From the NCBI GenBank assembly GCA_963921425.1, contig OY992838.1:7006001-7070000 (forward strand): a stretch of DNA of 64,000 bases, given 5' to 3'. This stretch comes from Dryas octopetala. Lineage: Eukaryota; Streptophyta; Magnoliopsida; Rosales; Rosaceae. The translations under genes and the position numbers were made by a program. Below are positions 32,011-41,988 of this stretch, piece by piece. Numbering within the stretch: the first letter of the stretch is position 1; every line of letters starts with the position of its first letter. The notes below the pieces were generated by a model. That model searched no databases and was not told the DNA's origin. It was given only the letters and a program-made list of their open reading frames with translations.

Positions 32011-32671
32011 ATGCAGAATCGTAACACACCTTTGCCATTAAACAAGAACTATAGAACATGTGGAGAGGCTGCTTGTAAAGTATAAAAATTGAAGTCATGA
32101 ATACAAATCAAAGAAAAGTGGAGAATTTGGCACCAACCATCCGATCTGCAGAGGAGAGGGAGAGTAGATCAAGAGAGAGAAGGGAAGGGGTACGAGGTTG
32201 GGGGGGAGGGAGGGAGGGTGGCCTAGGCTTATGATTTTCTTGTTTTTTATTTTTATTTTTTAAAGTTTCTTATGTTTATGTGGCTGGATTACACACATTT
32301 TTTATTTTTAATTATTTTAATTTAGTGACTATAGTTTTAAATGAGTGTGAACCATAAAATGTTATAAAAGACATGTGGCATTCTATAATTAAAAGGTTAA
32401 CAAGGTTAGGAGATTAGAGTGCCTGGTACTCACTCTCATACAACGGTGCTCTATTATCCCTCTTCATCATGCATCAAACAAGGAGTTCAAATTAAAACAC
32501 CTGACTATGTAGTTTATGTTGCATAATAATGTGAGCACTCACATGCTTGGTCAATATAGTTTTCTTGCCAAGCTGAGAATTGAGAAAGCAAATGGAACTA
32601 CCTCCTCATGGTGAATTAATTAGTAGCTTATACATATCAATACTAATTTCACATTTTGGATAGACTTAGTT

Positions 32672-33112
32672 GAGAAGGCAGATGAGAAGGCAGAGATCAG
32701 GGCAATCAATCAACATAGTTGCCTAGTTGGGTAGACATGGACAGCTTTCGTTGGATTTGTGTTCACAGACTTTCCGAGGATCCCTGTTTTTTTATGAGGC
32801 CCCAGATTACTAGAAGCGTCCCAAACAGTGCTTGGATACATCAGGGTTCATCCTGTCCTGTTTTCTGTGTATATACATGAGAAAGTTTGTCGGTAGTTGT
32901 GTCTTTTCCTTTGTTATATCGGCAGTGTGCTAAAATTCGATCATGTCGATCACTTTTTCAACCCGATGTTTATCTTTGATCGTTCTTTTTTTAAATCCAT
33001 GTACTGAGATTTAGTTATAGGAGATACATTATTGGAGAAACATATCATCAGCTTAATTAATTAGATTTTGAAGAGGCTTTGCAATGGACCTCGGCTGCCT
33101 AGCTAGTAGGTG
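32672..33112 (-). pseudogene. Rearranged fragments of the membrane-protein gene's last exon
   Basis: 32690-32840 matches 42089-42215 (GAAGGCAGAGATCAGGGCAA, TTGGGTAGACA, TTCACAGACTTTCCGAGGAT, GAGGCCCCAGATTACTAGAA, GCGTCCCAAACA). 32985-33112 matches 41815-42060 (AAATCCATGTACTGAGATTT, AGATTTTGAAGAGGCTTTGC). The order is changed relative to the parent gene, so two partial copies are joined. No frame survives. Confidence 0.75.
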
Positions 33113-33589
33113 CACCAATATCAAAGTTGGCAAGAAATGACGTACTGATCAGTGATCACCAATTCACCATAGGTAACAAAACTACAGTTCAAGTACACAA
33201 ATTATAAAGTTTGTTACAAGTGGTAACAACTCATTGGACACAAATTAATATTAGAAGAATTAATTATGATGGAAACCATTTCATTTTTAAATCACCCTCT
33301 AAGAATTATCTCTGCAAAAAATCAACCAAATCAAAAATCGTTTTGCTAGGTAACCATTATCAACTAAATAACGGTGAGTCTAACTTTTACCAGAACCGTT
33401 CATTTATTTGCTAACAGGCTCATGCTATAACTTTTGCTTTAATTCTATCTTGCGTTGGATGTGTTGTGTATAAATGTCAAGTAAGGCTCCAGAAGATCCA
33501 TTCAATTGTGAGGTATGTTGTGCATGTTCATGCTAACCATGTAGTATCGCCTACTAGATTCATTGCACTTTCTCAAAAAACAGAGATGA

Positions 33590-33670
33590 CATGCATTGCC
33601 TAAGGTGGGTTGAGAAAATGTACGTCTTCAATTCACAATAAAAGCTATTGACCATTTTGTGAGAGTAGAT
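33590..33670 (-). pseudogene. DUF247 3'-end scrap (left unit)
   Basis: TTGCCTAAGGTGGGTTGAGAAAATGT recalls TTGCCCAAGGTGAGTTGAAAAAATGT (34518-34544). It is followed by CTTCAATTCACAATAAAAGC, which is shared with the right unit (37979). Very short. Confidence 0.5.
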
Positions 33671-33962
33671 ATTAAGTTTAAATCTCATAGACTACAGTTA
33701 TTGATAAAAAATAAAAATTCACCAATAAAACAATACTTTTTGTTTTTTGGGCCGAGTATAACAACTTTTTTAAGTTACAGCATCTGCTGATATGCCCAAA
33801 TCTTCAAGAACCGAAAATACCCATGGAAATTGTGTATTCATATAAGCTACAAAGTCACCAAGAAGACATTAACCATCAGAAAATTAAAGTAGGTTGTGAC
33901 TACATTACAATTTGAATTCATTAACTGTGAAAAGTTGAGCAAAAATTTGATGTATATTACAC

Positions 33963-34183
33963 ATTTCAACTCATTCAGATTATTAGATTTTGAACACCTA
34001 TGAAGAGACTTTGCAATGGGCCTAGCAGGTGCACTTATAACAACCTTCACATCATACTTCACAGATGAGAACACAGCATAGCAATCAGCATAGTTGGGTA
34101 GACATACACAGCTATTGTGTTCACAGGCTTTTCGAGGATCCCTTGTTTGTTGAGGCCACAGCAAAGTAGCTTCCTGCTAGAAC
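33963..34183 (-). pseudogene. Broken copy of the membrane-protein gene's last exon (left unit)
   Basis: Minus strand: the CACCAG|GTTCTAGCAGGAAGC acceptor and exon start (34183) are intact, then fragments encoding SSVKYDVKVV and SAPARPIAKSL match the parent's last exon, with internal deletions and frameshifts. It lies about 250 bases past the stop of DUF247 copy 7, in the same orientation, so it could be used as a 3' UTR exon. Confidence 0.85.
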
Positions 34184-34432
34184 CTGGTGATCAGAGATAG
34201 GGTTACTAATAGATATTTTCATAAGAGAAGGCCTAATTAATAATAATGGAGAGAAAAACTTACGTGTATCACGGGGCATATACATAATTCTTATGTATTT
34301 ATCTTACCCATCACGTGCAGTCACATGATGAGAGATTTAGAAACAAAGCCCGTTACATGAAAGTTTTACTCCTAACAATAGCTTGCTAGTACTGATATGA
34401 GAGTGAGTATGAGGCAAGGAGGAACTTACCAT

Positions 34433-35734
34433 TTATGCTTTATAAGCAGAGATGATGGAGCACACCGTTTGTATGAGAGTGAGTACGAGGAAAATAACAG
34501 CTGCAATGATTTCTTTTGTTGCCCAAGGTGAGTTGAAAAAATGTTTTCTCAAATACAACTTCCATTTGTGCCGGGACATACTGTAGTACTTGTTCAGATT
34601 CTCACAAAGAGTGACAAAATAGAAGTAGTTCTTGGACTCCACAACCCCATCGGCAAGGTTCTTAATCAGAGTACACCCTTTCCTGTTGTCGCCGAGTTTG
34701 TTTTCAAGAATTCCGTACCTAACCAGTAACTCCACGTCCTCTCGGGTCTTCACAAGACTATTCATTATGACAAAATAATCATTTATGTATTTCTCTTCGT
34801 CTTTGCATTGGCTTTGTTCAAAGACAAGAAGATTTGTGATTGTAACCTCTGTTTGATCACTTATTGTTAACTTTGGAATTTCCAGAATCCCATTACTACT
34901 GAATCGTATGTCCAATATTTTTTGGTTTGATCCCACCTGTAACCTGACTCCTGCCTGGTGTAGCTCTGTCATGCTGGGTGTGGTTAGTGTTTCGAGTTTC
35001 CTTCGATCTTGTGATTGCGGTAGAGGCGGTGGATACAATTTTCTACAAAAATCAACAAAATGTTCTACTTCTACATGAGAAGAGCGTATCTTATCCAAAG
35101 TGTCTTCCATAACCTCTATATGCATTAGATTTTTGAAGAAATGGTGAGAAAGATCAATTATTGAAGGCCTCTCACTCTCAGTAATGTAAGGAGGGAATGT
35201 AATTTTGTCAGGGTCAAAAAGATCCTTAAGAATGAAGAATGGCAGCTGATTTTCAAGCATCCGCATGTCAGGCCATACGTCGTGTAACATCCATGGTTTG
35301 TTAAATATGCGGTCATTCTTATCTCTGATACTATCAGGGAAACGATACCTGAATAAGACCTCAATGATGAAGGCAGCATCCACTAGAATAATTCTTACAA
35401 ATTCATCACTGCTAAACTCAATGGTCTCTGCATAACAACCGCGCAGTGTCTCTTCTTTGGCCTGTATCATAATTATACAATCCTTTAAACTTAGCGTGGT
35501 ACGATCTAAGAAAGCTTGTAGGTACCTATTTTTGTACTCTTCCATGGCTTTTAAGTCTTCCTTGCCATGGTGAAGTGGGCCTATAGAGACTACCTGAGGT
35601 GTGTAGGCCTTTTCACTTACACGCCGTTGTCGCTTGGGAACTCTGTAGATACAACATGAAGAGGACAGTGGATACAACTTATACAATACTTCTCTCACCG
35701 AAGTTACTAATGTACCATGATTCCCTTTTTCCAT
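34433..35734 (-). CDS. DUF247 (UPF0481) membrane protein, copy 7, intact
   Basis: 433 residues. SSSCCIYRVPKRQRRVS (24-40), AYTPQVVSIGPLHHGKEDL (43-61), YKNRYLQAFLDRTT, RIILVDAAFIIEVLFRY, MLHDVWPDMRMLENQLPFFIL, SMTELHQAGVRL, GILEIPKLTI, FEQSQCKDEEKYINDY, and a C-terminal membrane segment near 406-428 ending SIISAYKA. Nearly all copies have Q-D-V-W; this one has H-D-V-W. The ATG follows the GTGCCAG acceptor (exon edge 35784); the 5' UTR intron is 35785-36534. The stop TAA is followed by ATG|GTAAGT, a strong 3' UTR donor. It is a near twin of copy 8 and resides in the left segmental-duplication unit. Confidence 0.95.
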   Translation of the reverse strand: MEKGNHGTLVTSVREVLYKLYPLSSSCCIYRVPKRQRRVSEKAYTPQVVSIGPLHHGKEDLKAMEEYKNRYLQAFLDRTTLSLKDCIIMIQAKEETLRGCYAETIEFSSDEFVRIILVDAAFIIEVLFRYRFPDSIRDKNDRIFNKPWMLHDVWPDMRMLENQLPFFILKDLFDPDKITFPPYITESERPSIIDLSHHFFKNLMHIEVMEDTLDKIRSSHVEVEHFVDFCRKLYPPPLPQSQDRRKLETLTTPSMTELHQAGVRLQVGSNQKILDIRFSSNGILEIPKLTISDQTEVTITNLLVFEQSQCKDEEKYINDYFVIMNSLVKTREDVELLVRYGILENKLGDNRKGCTLIKNLADGVVESKNYFYFVTLCENLNKYYSMSRHKWKLYLRKHFFNSPWATKEIIAAVIFLVLTLIQTVCSIISAYKA

Positions 35735-36534
35735 TTTCTATCGACGCATTGTTGTGATTGAATAGATGACGAGGATGATGGTTCCTGGCACCACATCAAC
35801 AAATACTTCATTACTAACATTCCAAGATGCCAAATCAACCATAGATGGTTGTGAAAATTCATACAAAACTCTGTTGGTCAACGTGGTCCCAAACAACTAG
35901 CGATGTGATTTCTTATGAGAAAAGTCAGGGCTTACATTAAAACACAAGTCTTTTCTGACAATACCTTTGTTCTTTACTATATTTCTTCCTTGATTTCCCT
36001 CCACTCATATGTTATACATTTTTCAATTTCCATTTAGTTGATTGGAGAAAGTAGGAAAAGCAAACAAAATGAAAATCTTGTATGAATTATTATTCAAAAA
36101 AAAAACCCAAATCCATGTATAATGGTGGCAGATAGTAGATATTATCCTCATTTAGATTTTTGCTTCCAATCAAAACATACCGAACAAAATTATAAGAAAG
36201 AACAAAATTAGAAGATACCCATATGAAATTTTGGCTTGATTCCAATTCCCAACTACAATGAAATATAAGAAACTTAAAGCTTCAAGACAAAGGATGTGCA
36301 AACATAGTGCAATTAGTGGAGAAGGGTACTGTTAGCTTAGCTTTGATTCCATGTGCAAGTTAATAAGTTATAGCATACAACCCAATACTAATCGGCAATG
36401 AATAAAGAGATCAAGATATTATATATTGTTATGCAAGTTATAACTTTTGATGTGGGATTCTATTATCAACAGGTACCACCCAAACAACAGATTATGAATT
36501 GAGAAAAAGAACAGAGAAGGGAGTGAATTCGCAC

Positions 36535-36720
36535 CTGCAAAGGGTAGATATGAATAGAAATGCTGAATTGTATATGTATAAACCCAGATTGTTTGCTCCT
36601 CTGGTAGATGAACGAAATAGAAATGCTGTTGCTTTCACTATACCAGAAGAAAGAAAGAAATAGATATGCTGTTAAGAACAGCACAATTATGGGGCTATAT
36701 GTATTAAGAACAAGTTGCTC
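36535..36720 (-). other. Probable 5' UTR exon of DUF247 copy 7
   Basis: TGCAG|GTGCGAATTC at 36535/36534 (minus). The exon carries CCAGAGGAGCAAACAATCTG and the AGCAACTTGTTCTTAATAC leader start. It matches 40905-41095 almost base for base. Confidence 0.7.
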
Positions 36721-37854
36721 GGAGCTCAGGTAAACGGATCAGAGCTTGCTTCGTTGCGTTTTCTTTTTTGTACATTTGTGCACGTCTTTGACCTTTGAAT
36801 TAGTAAACCATTCCAGCCACATGAAAAACAAAGGCCGATAGTAGAAGGTGTTCTCCTTATCCTTACTTATGTAAATGACAAAATGTCTTGTATCTACTCT
36901 TATTTTCCGCTGAAATTTCTACACACCCTACTATTATTTTTCAGAACAAAATTTGGTAAACAATCTGTTGAGTGTAGCATTAGTACTCGCTCTATTATAC
37001 GTAGTATTCAATGGTATTACATGGCCATTCATAATCTTGGAAAAAATGAGATGTCAGCTGCCATCTCTGACATTCATTATGTTGGATTTATATAACATGG
37101 ACTACAGACAAAGACCCATGTATGTACACCTCTGACTCTTCAATTATTATGAAAATATTAATCCAGCTACACACTTTTTTTTTTTCGGTCGAAAGGCGAA
37201 AGCTACGCACTCAAAAGAAAAGAAAAATTGTTTGTGAATTTTTTGATCACGCTCCAGGGCTGGGGTCCTAGTCCTAGTGCTTTTGTTGGAATGAACTTAA
37301 CCTTTCCAATTGCTAAGAAGTCCTTGATCGAAATTGGAGCATCTAATCCAAAACTACTTGGACATAGGAAAATGATATTATAAGTAATTATACAAAGCTA
37401 TAATTTTTCAATGTGGAACAACATTACAGTCCACATTCTCACGTGTGGGACATTTGAGTACTATAATCTAAATACAGAGAGTAGAGTTTTGTCCATTAGA
37501 TTTAAGCATGGAATTCATAACACGGTCATATGCCGACTTGCACGAGTGGAATTTAGTGGCAGAACATGGACCAGCAAGTTAGTGTCATATACAATCTTCT
37601 TCTCGCAACATGCATGTAGGCATATACTAGCAGTGATTTACGCGTGTGTTATAGGTTATGTATAAAAGGCCCATGCTATAACTTTAGCTTTAATTCTATC
37701 TTGCGTTGGATGTGTAGTGTATAAATGTCAAGTAAGGCTCCAGAAGATCCATTCAATTGCGACATATGTTGTGCATGTTCATGCTATAAGATACTACTAG
37801 ATTCATCGCACTTTCTCAACCCCATATTTATCTTTCTAAATAAAAAAACAGAGA

Positions 37855-38010
37855 CGACATTATCTTATTGTCAGAAGAGAAAGTCTAACAATGGCTAGCA
37901 ACTGATATGAGAGTGAGTATGAGGAAAATAACAGCTGCAATGATTTCTTTAGTTGGCCAAGGTGAGTTGAGAAAATGTCTTCAATTCACAATAAAAGCTA
38001 TTGACCATTT
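37855..38010 (-). pseudogene. DUF247 3'-end fragment (right unit)
   Basis: ATGAGAGTGAGTATGAGGAA, AATAACAGCTGCAATGATTT and CTTTAGTTGGCCAAGGTGAG match 38834-38905, encoding the NSPW-TKEIIAAVIFL membrane segment on the minus strand. The rest of the gene is missing. Confidence 0.8.
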
Positions 38011-38329
38011 GTGAAAGACTGAGAATGATAAAAAAACAAAAATTCACCAATAAAACAATACTTTTTGTTTTTTTTGGGCTGAGAATAACAACAGCTTTAA
38101 GTTACAACATCGGCTGATATGCCCAAATCTTCAAGAACAGAAAATATCCATGGAAATTATGTGTATTCATATAAGCTACAAAGTCACCAAGAGGACATTA
38201 ACCATCAGAAAATTAAAGTAGGTTGTGACTACATTACAATTTGAATTCTTTTTTTTTTTTTTTTGACCAATTGTACAATTTGAATTCATTAACTGTGAAA
38301 AGTTGAGCAAAAATTTGATGGATTACACA

Positions 38330-38563
38330 TTTCAACTCATTCAGATTATTAGATTTTGAACACCTTTGAAAGTTTGAAGAGACTTTGCAATGGGCCTAGC
38401 AGGTGCACTTATAAAAACTTCACATATATCATACTTCACAGATGAGAACACAGAGATCAGAGAAATCAGCATAGTTGGGTAGACATACACAGATTTTGTG
38501 TTCACAGGCTTTCCGAGATCCCTTCTTTGTTGAGGCCACAAGGGCTCTAGTTCCTGCTAGAAC
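38330..38563 (-). pseudogene. Broken copy of the membrane-protein gene's last exon (right unit)
   Basis: The acceptor TCACCAG|GTTCTAGCAGGAA (exon start 38563) is intact. The reading frame that would follow a phase-0 splice runs 38 codons (VLAGTRALVAS...) to a TGA. Other frames retain KPVNTKSVYVYPTMLISLI, SSVKYD and SAPARPIAKSL of the parent protein, so the exon has deletions. See the finding on copy 8. Confidence 0.88.
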
Positions 38564-38740
38564 CTGGTGACTAGTTAATCAAAAATCAGAGATAGGGTTA
38601 GAGAAGGCCTAATAATAATAATGGAGAGAAAAGCTTACGTATCACACGGGGATATACATACATTTTATGTATCTATCTTACTCCACATGTGCAGTTACAT
38701 GATGAGAGATTTAGATACAAAGCCCACGAAAGTTTTACTC

Positions 38741-40102
38741 CTAACAATAGCTTCTAGTACTGATATGAGAGTGAGTATGAGGCAAGGAGGAACTTACCAT
38801 TTGTGCTTGACAAGCAGAGATGATGGAGCACACCGTTTGTATGAGAGTTAGTACGAGGAGAATAACAGCTGCAATGATTTCTTTAGTTGCCCAAGGTGAG
38901 TTGAAAAAATGTTTTCTCAAATACCACTTCCATTTGTGCCGGGGCATACTGTAGTACTTGTTCAGATTCTCACAAAGAGTGACAAAATAGAAGTAGTCCT
39001 TGGACTCCACAACTCCATCGGCAAGGTTCTTAATCAGAGTACACCCCTTCCTGTTGTCGCCGAGTTTATTTTCAAGAATTCCGTGCCTAACCAGCAACTC
39101 CACGTCCTCTCGGGTCTTCACAAGACTATTCATTATGACCAAATAATCATTTATGTATTTCTCTTCGTCTTTGCATTCGCTTTGTTCAAAGACAAGAAGA
39201 TTTGTGATTGTAACCTCTGTTTGATCACTTATTGTTAACTTTGGAATTTCCAGAATCCCATTACTACTGAATCGTATGTCCAATATTTTTTGGTTTGATC
39301 CCACCTGTAACCTGACTCCTGCCTGGTGTAGCTCTGTCACGCTGGGTGTGGTTAGTGTTTCAAGTTTCCTTCGATCTTGTGATTGCGATAGAGGTGGTGG
39401 ATATAATTTTCTACAAAAATCAACAAAATGTTCTACTTCTACATGAGAAGAGCGTATCATATCCAAAGTGTCTTCCATTACCTCTATATGCATTAGATTT
39501 TTGAAGAAATGGTGAGAAAGATCAATTATTGAAGGCCTCTGACTCTCAGTAATGTAAGGAGGGAATGTAATTTTGTCAGGGTCAAAAAGATCCTTAAGAA
39601 TGAAGAATGGCAGCTGATTTTCAAGCATCCGCATGTCAGGCCATACGTCCTGTAACATCCATGGTTTGTTAAATATGCGGTCATTCTGATCTCTCACACT
39701 ATCAGGGAAACAATACCTGAATAAGACCTCAATGATGAAGGCAGCATCCACTAGAATGATTCTTACAAATTCATCACTGCTAAACTCAATGGTCTCTGCA
39801 TAACAACCGCGCAGTGTCTCTTCTTTGGCCTGTATCATAATTATACAATCCTTTAAACTTAGCGTGGTACGATCTAAGAAAGCTTGTAGGTACCTATTTT
39901 TGTACTCTTCCATGGCTTTTAAGTCTTCCTTGCCATGGTGAAGTGGGCCTATAGAGACTACCTGAGGTGTGTAGGCCTTTTCACTTACACGCCGTTGTCG
40001 CTTGGGAACTCTGTAGATACAACATGAAGAGGACAGTGGATACAACTTATACAATACTTCTCTCACCGAAGTTACTAATGTACCATGATTCCCTTTTTCC
40101 AT
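38741..40102 (-). CDS. DUF247 (UPF0481) membrane protein, copy 8, stop-loss variant
   Basis: 453 residues when read without splicing. All family motifs are as in copy 7, with about 17 substitutions in 433 positions, among them R-to-C in VLFRYCF and M-to-V in PSVTEL. The stop of copy 7 (TAA) is CAA here (38801-38803), so the frame continues QMVSSSLPHTHSHISTRSYC. Directly after CAA ATG is GTAAGT (38797), the conserved 3' donor. Splicing there to the captured acceptor at 38563 would replace the 18-residue genomic extension by a 38-residue tail. The membrane segment near 406-428 would then no longer be at the C-terminus. The 5' UTR intron is 40153-40904. Confidence 0.93.
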   Translation of the reverse strand: MEKGNHGTLVTSVREVLYKLYPLSSSCCIYRVPKRQRRVSEKAYTPQVVSIGPLHHGKEDLKAMEEYKNRYLQAFLDRTTLSLKDCIIMIQAKEETLRGCYAETIEFSSDEFVRIILVDAAFIIEVLFRYCFPDSVRDQNDRIFNKPWMLQDVWPDMRMLENQLPFFILKDLFDPDKITFPPYITESQRPSIIDLSHHFFKNLMHIEVMEDTLDMIRSSHVEVEHFVDFCRKLYPPPLSQSQDRRKLETLTTPSVTELHQAGVRLQVGSNQKILDIRFSSNGILEIPKLTISDQTEVTITNLLVFEQSECKDEEKYINDYLVIMNSLVKTREDVELLVRHGILENKLGDNRKGCTLIKNLADGVVESKDYFYFVTLCENLNKYYSMPRHKWKWYLRKHFFNSPWATKEIIAAVILLVLTLIQTVCSIISACQAQMVSSSLPHTHSHISTRSYC

Positions 40103-40904
40103 TTTCTATCGACGCATTGTTGTGATTGAATAGATGACGAGGATGATGGTTCCTGGCACCACATCAACAAATACTTCATTACTAACATTCCAAGATCAAC
40201 CATAGATGGTTGTGAAAATTCATACAAAACTCTGTTGGTCAACGTGGTCCCAAACAACTAGCGATGTGATTTCTTATGAGAAAAGTCAGGGTTTACATTA
40301 AAACACAAGTCTTTTCTGACAATACCTTTGTTCTTTACTATATTTCTTCCTTGATTTCCCTCCACTCATGTGTTATACATTTTTCAATTTCCATTTAGTT
40401 GATTGGAGAAAGTAGGAAAAGCAAACAAAACGAAAATCTTGTATGAATTATTATTCAAAAAAAAACCCAAATCCATGTATAATGGTGGCAGATAGTAGAT
40501 ATTATCCTCATTTAGATTTTTGCTTCCAATCAAAACATACCGAGGCAAATCCAAATTTCATTATAAGAAAGAACAAAATTAGAAGATACCCATTTGAAAT
40601 TTTGCTTGATTCCAATTCCCAACTACAATGAAATATAAGAAACTTAAAGCTTCAAGACAAAGGATGTGCAAACATAGTGCAATTAGTGGAGAAGGGTACT
40701 GTTAGCTTAGCTTTGATTCCATGTGCAAGTTAATAAGTTATAGCATACAACTCAATACTAATCGGTAATGAGTGAAGAGATCAAGATATTTTATATTGTT
40801 ATGCAAGTTATAACTTTCGATGTGGGATTCTATTATCAACAGGTACTACCCAAACAACAGATTATGAATTGAGAAAAAGAACAAAGGAGGGAGTGAATTC
40901 GCAC

Positions 40905-41095
40905 CTGCAAAAGGTAGATATGACTAGAAATGCTGAATTGTATATGTATAAACCCAGATCGTTTGCTCCTCTGGTAGATGAACGAAATAGAAATGCTGTT
41001 GCTTTCAGTGTACCAGAAGAGAGAAAGAAATAGATATGCTGTTAAGAATAGCACAATTATGGGGCTACATGTATTATGTAAGAACAAGTTGCTTA
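40905..41095 (-). other. Probable 5' UTR exon of DUF247 copy 8
   Basis: TGCAG|GTGCGAATTC at 40905/40904 (minus). The exon contains CCAGAGGAGCAAACGATCTG and starts near AGCAACTTGTTCTTAC. The same structure as at 36535. Confidence 0.7.
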
Positions 41096-41988
41096 GAGCT
41101 CAGGTAAACGGATCAGAGCTTGCTTCGTTGCTTTTTCTTTTTTGTACGTTTGTGCACGTCTTTGACCTTTGAATTAGAAAACCATTCCAGCGCCATGAAA
41201 AACGAAGGCCGATAGTAGAACTGTAGAAGGTTCTCCTTACCCTTACTATATGTAAATGACTAAAAGTCATGTATCTACTCTTATTTTCCGCTGAAATTTC
41301 TACACAACCTACTATTATTTTTCAGAACAAAATTTGGTAAACAATCTGTTGAGTGTAGCTTAGTACTCGCTCTATTATACGTAGTATTCAATGGTATTAC
41401 ATGGCCATTCATAATCTTGGAAAAAATGAGATGTCAGCTGCCATCTCTGACATTCATTATGTTGGATTTATATAACATGGACTACAGACAAAGACCCATG
41501 TATGTACACCTCTGACTCTTCAAGTATTATGTAAATATTAATCCAGCTACACACTTTTTTTTTTGTCGGTCGAAAGCTACGCACTCAAAAGAAAAGAGAA
41601 TCATAGACAAGCCAGCTACACACTCAGGATCTTTTGTATGAACCAGTCATAATGTAGGTCTCACCATATAATAGTAAATTTCACGTAAATGTTATAAGAG
41701 AAAAGTTTTGTTCTATGAGTATCTTTCTACGTTGCGCAAGGCTCCGGAAGAACCATCCAGTGCAGTATCGTCTGCTAGATTCATCTCACTTTCTCAACCC
41801 CATATTTGTCTAACTTTCTAAATCCATGTACTGAGATTTATACGAGATACATTGGAGAAACAACCGATAACTTTAACAAATGAAAATTTCAGAAATAATC
41901 TTGGCAAGAAAACGTACAGATCGAAACATACAGTTTGAACTCATTAACTGTGAGAAGTTGAACAAAAATTTGATGGATTACATTCAGC

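Larger units (their letters stand above)
27572..32422. mobile_element. Foldback DNA element, split by a nested LTR retrotransposon
   Basis: The left arm (about 27572-27805: GCACTCTAATCTTTTAATCT, TTTTAATTATAGAGTG, TCTTTTATAACATCTTATAG, TTCACACTCATTT, CTTTGCAGATCGGA) is mirrored by the right arm (about 32148-32422: CCGATCTGCAGAGG, AAATGAGTGTGAACCATAAA, ATGTTATAAAAGACATGTGG, AATTAAAAGGTTAAC, GATTAGAGTGC). Removing the retrotransposon leaves about 0.8 kb. No transposase frame was seen. The exact ends and target duplication are uncertain. Confidence 0.8.
33420..37220. repeat. Segmental duplication, left unit (with DUF247 copy 7)
   Basis: Collinear and nearly identical with about 37668-41600, from CTATAACTTT(T/A)GCTTTAATTC at the left to ATCCAGCTACACACTTTTTT at the right. 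The unit carries a DUF247 3'-end scrap, a broken membrane-gene exon, an intact DUF247 gene and its 5' UTR exon and promoter. The offset between the two genes is 4368 bases. Confidence 0.9.
37668..41600. repeat. Segmental duplication, right unit (with DUF247 copy 8)
   Basis: Partner of 33420-37220. It holds one more DUF247 scrap (37855-38010) and an inserted poly-T stretch near 38250. The right end near 41600 merges with sequence that continues into the parental membrane gene (about 41690-42300), which suggests the unit was copied from here. Confidence 0.88.
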
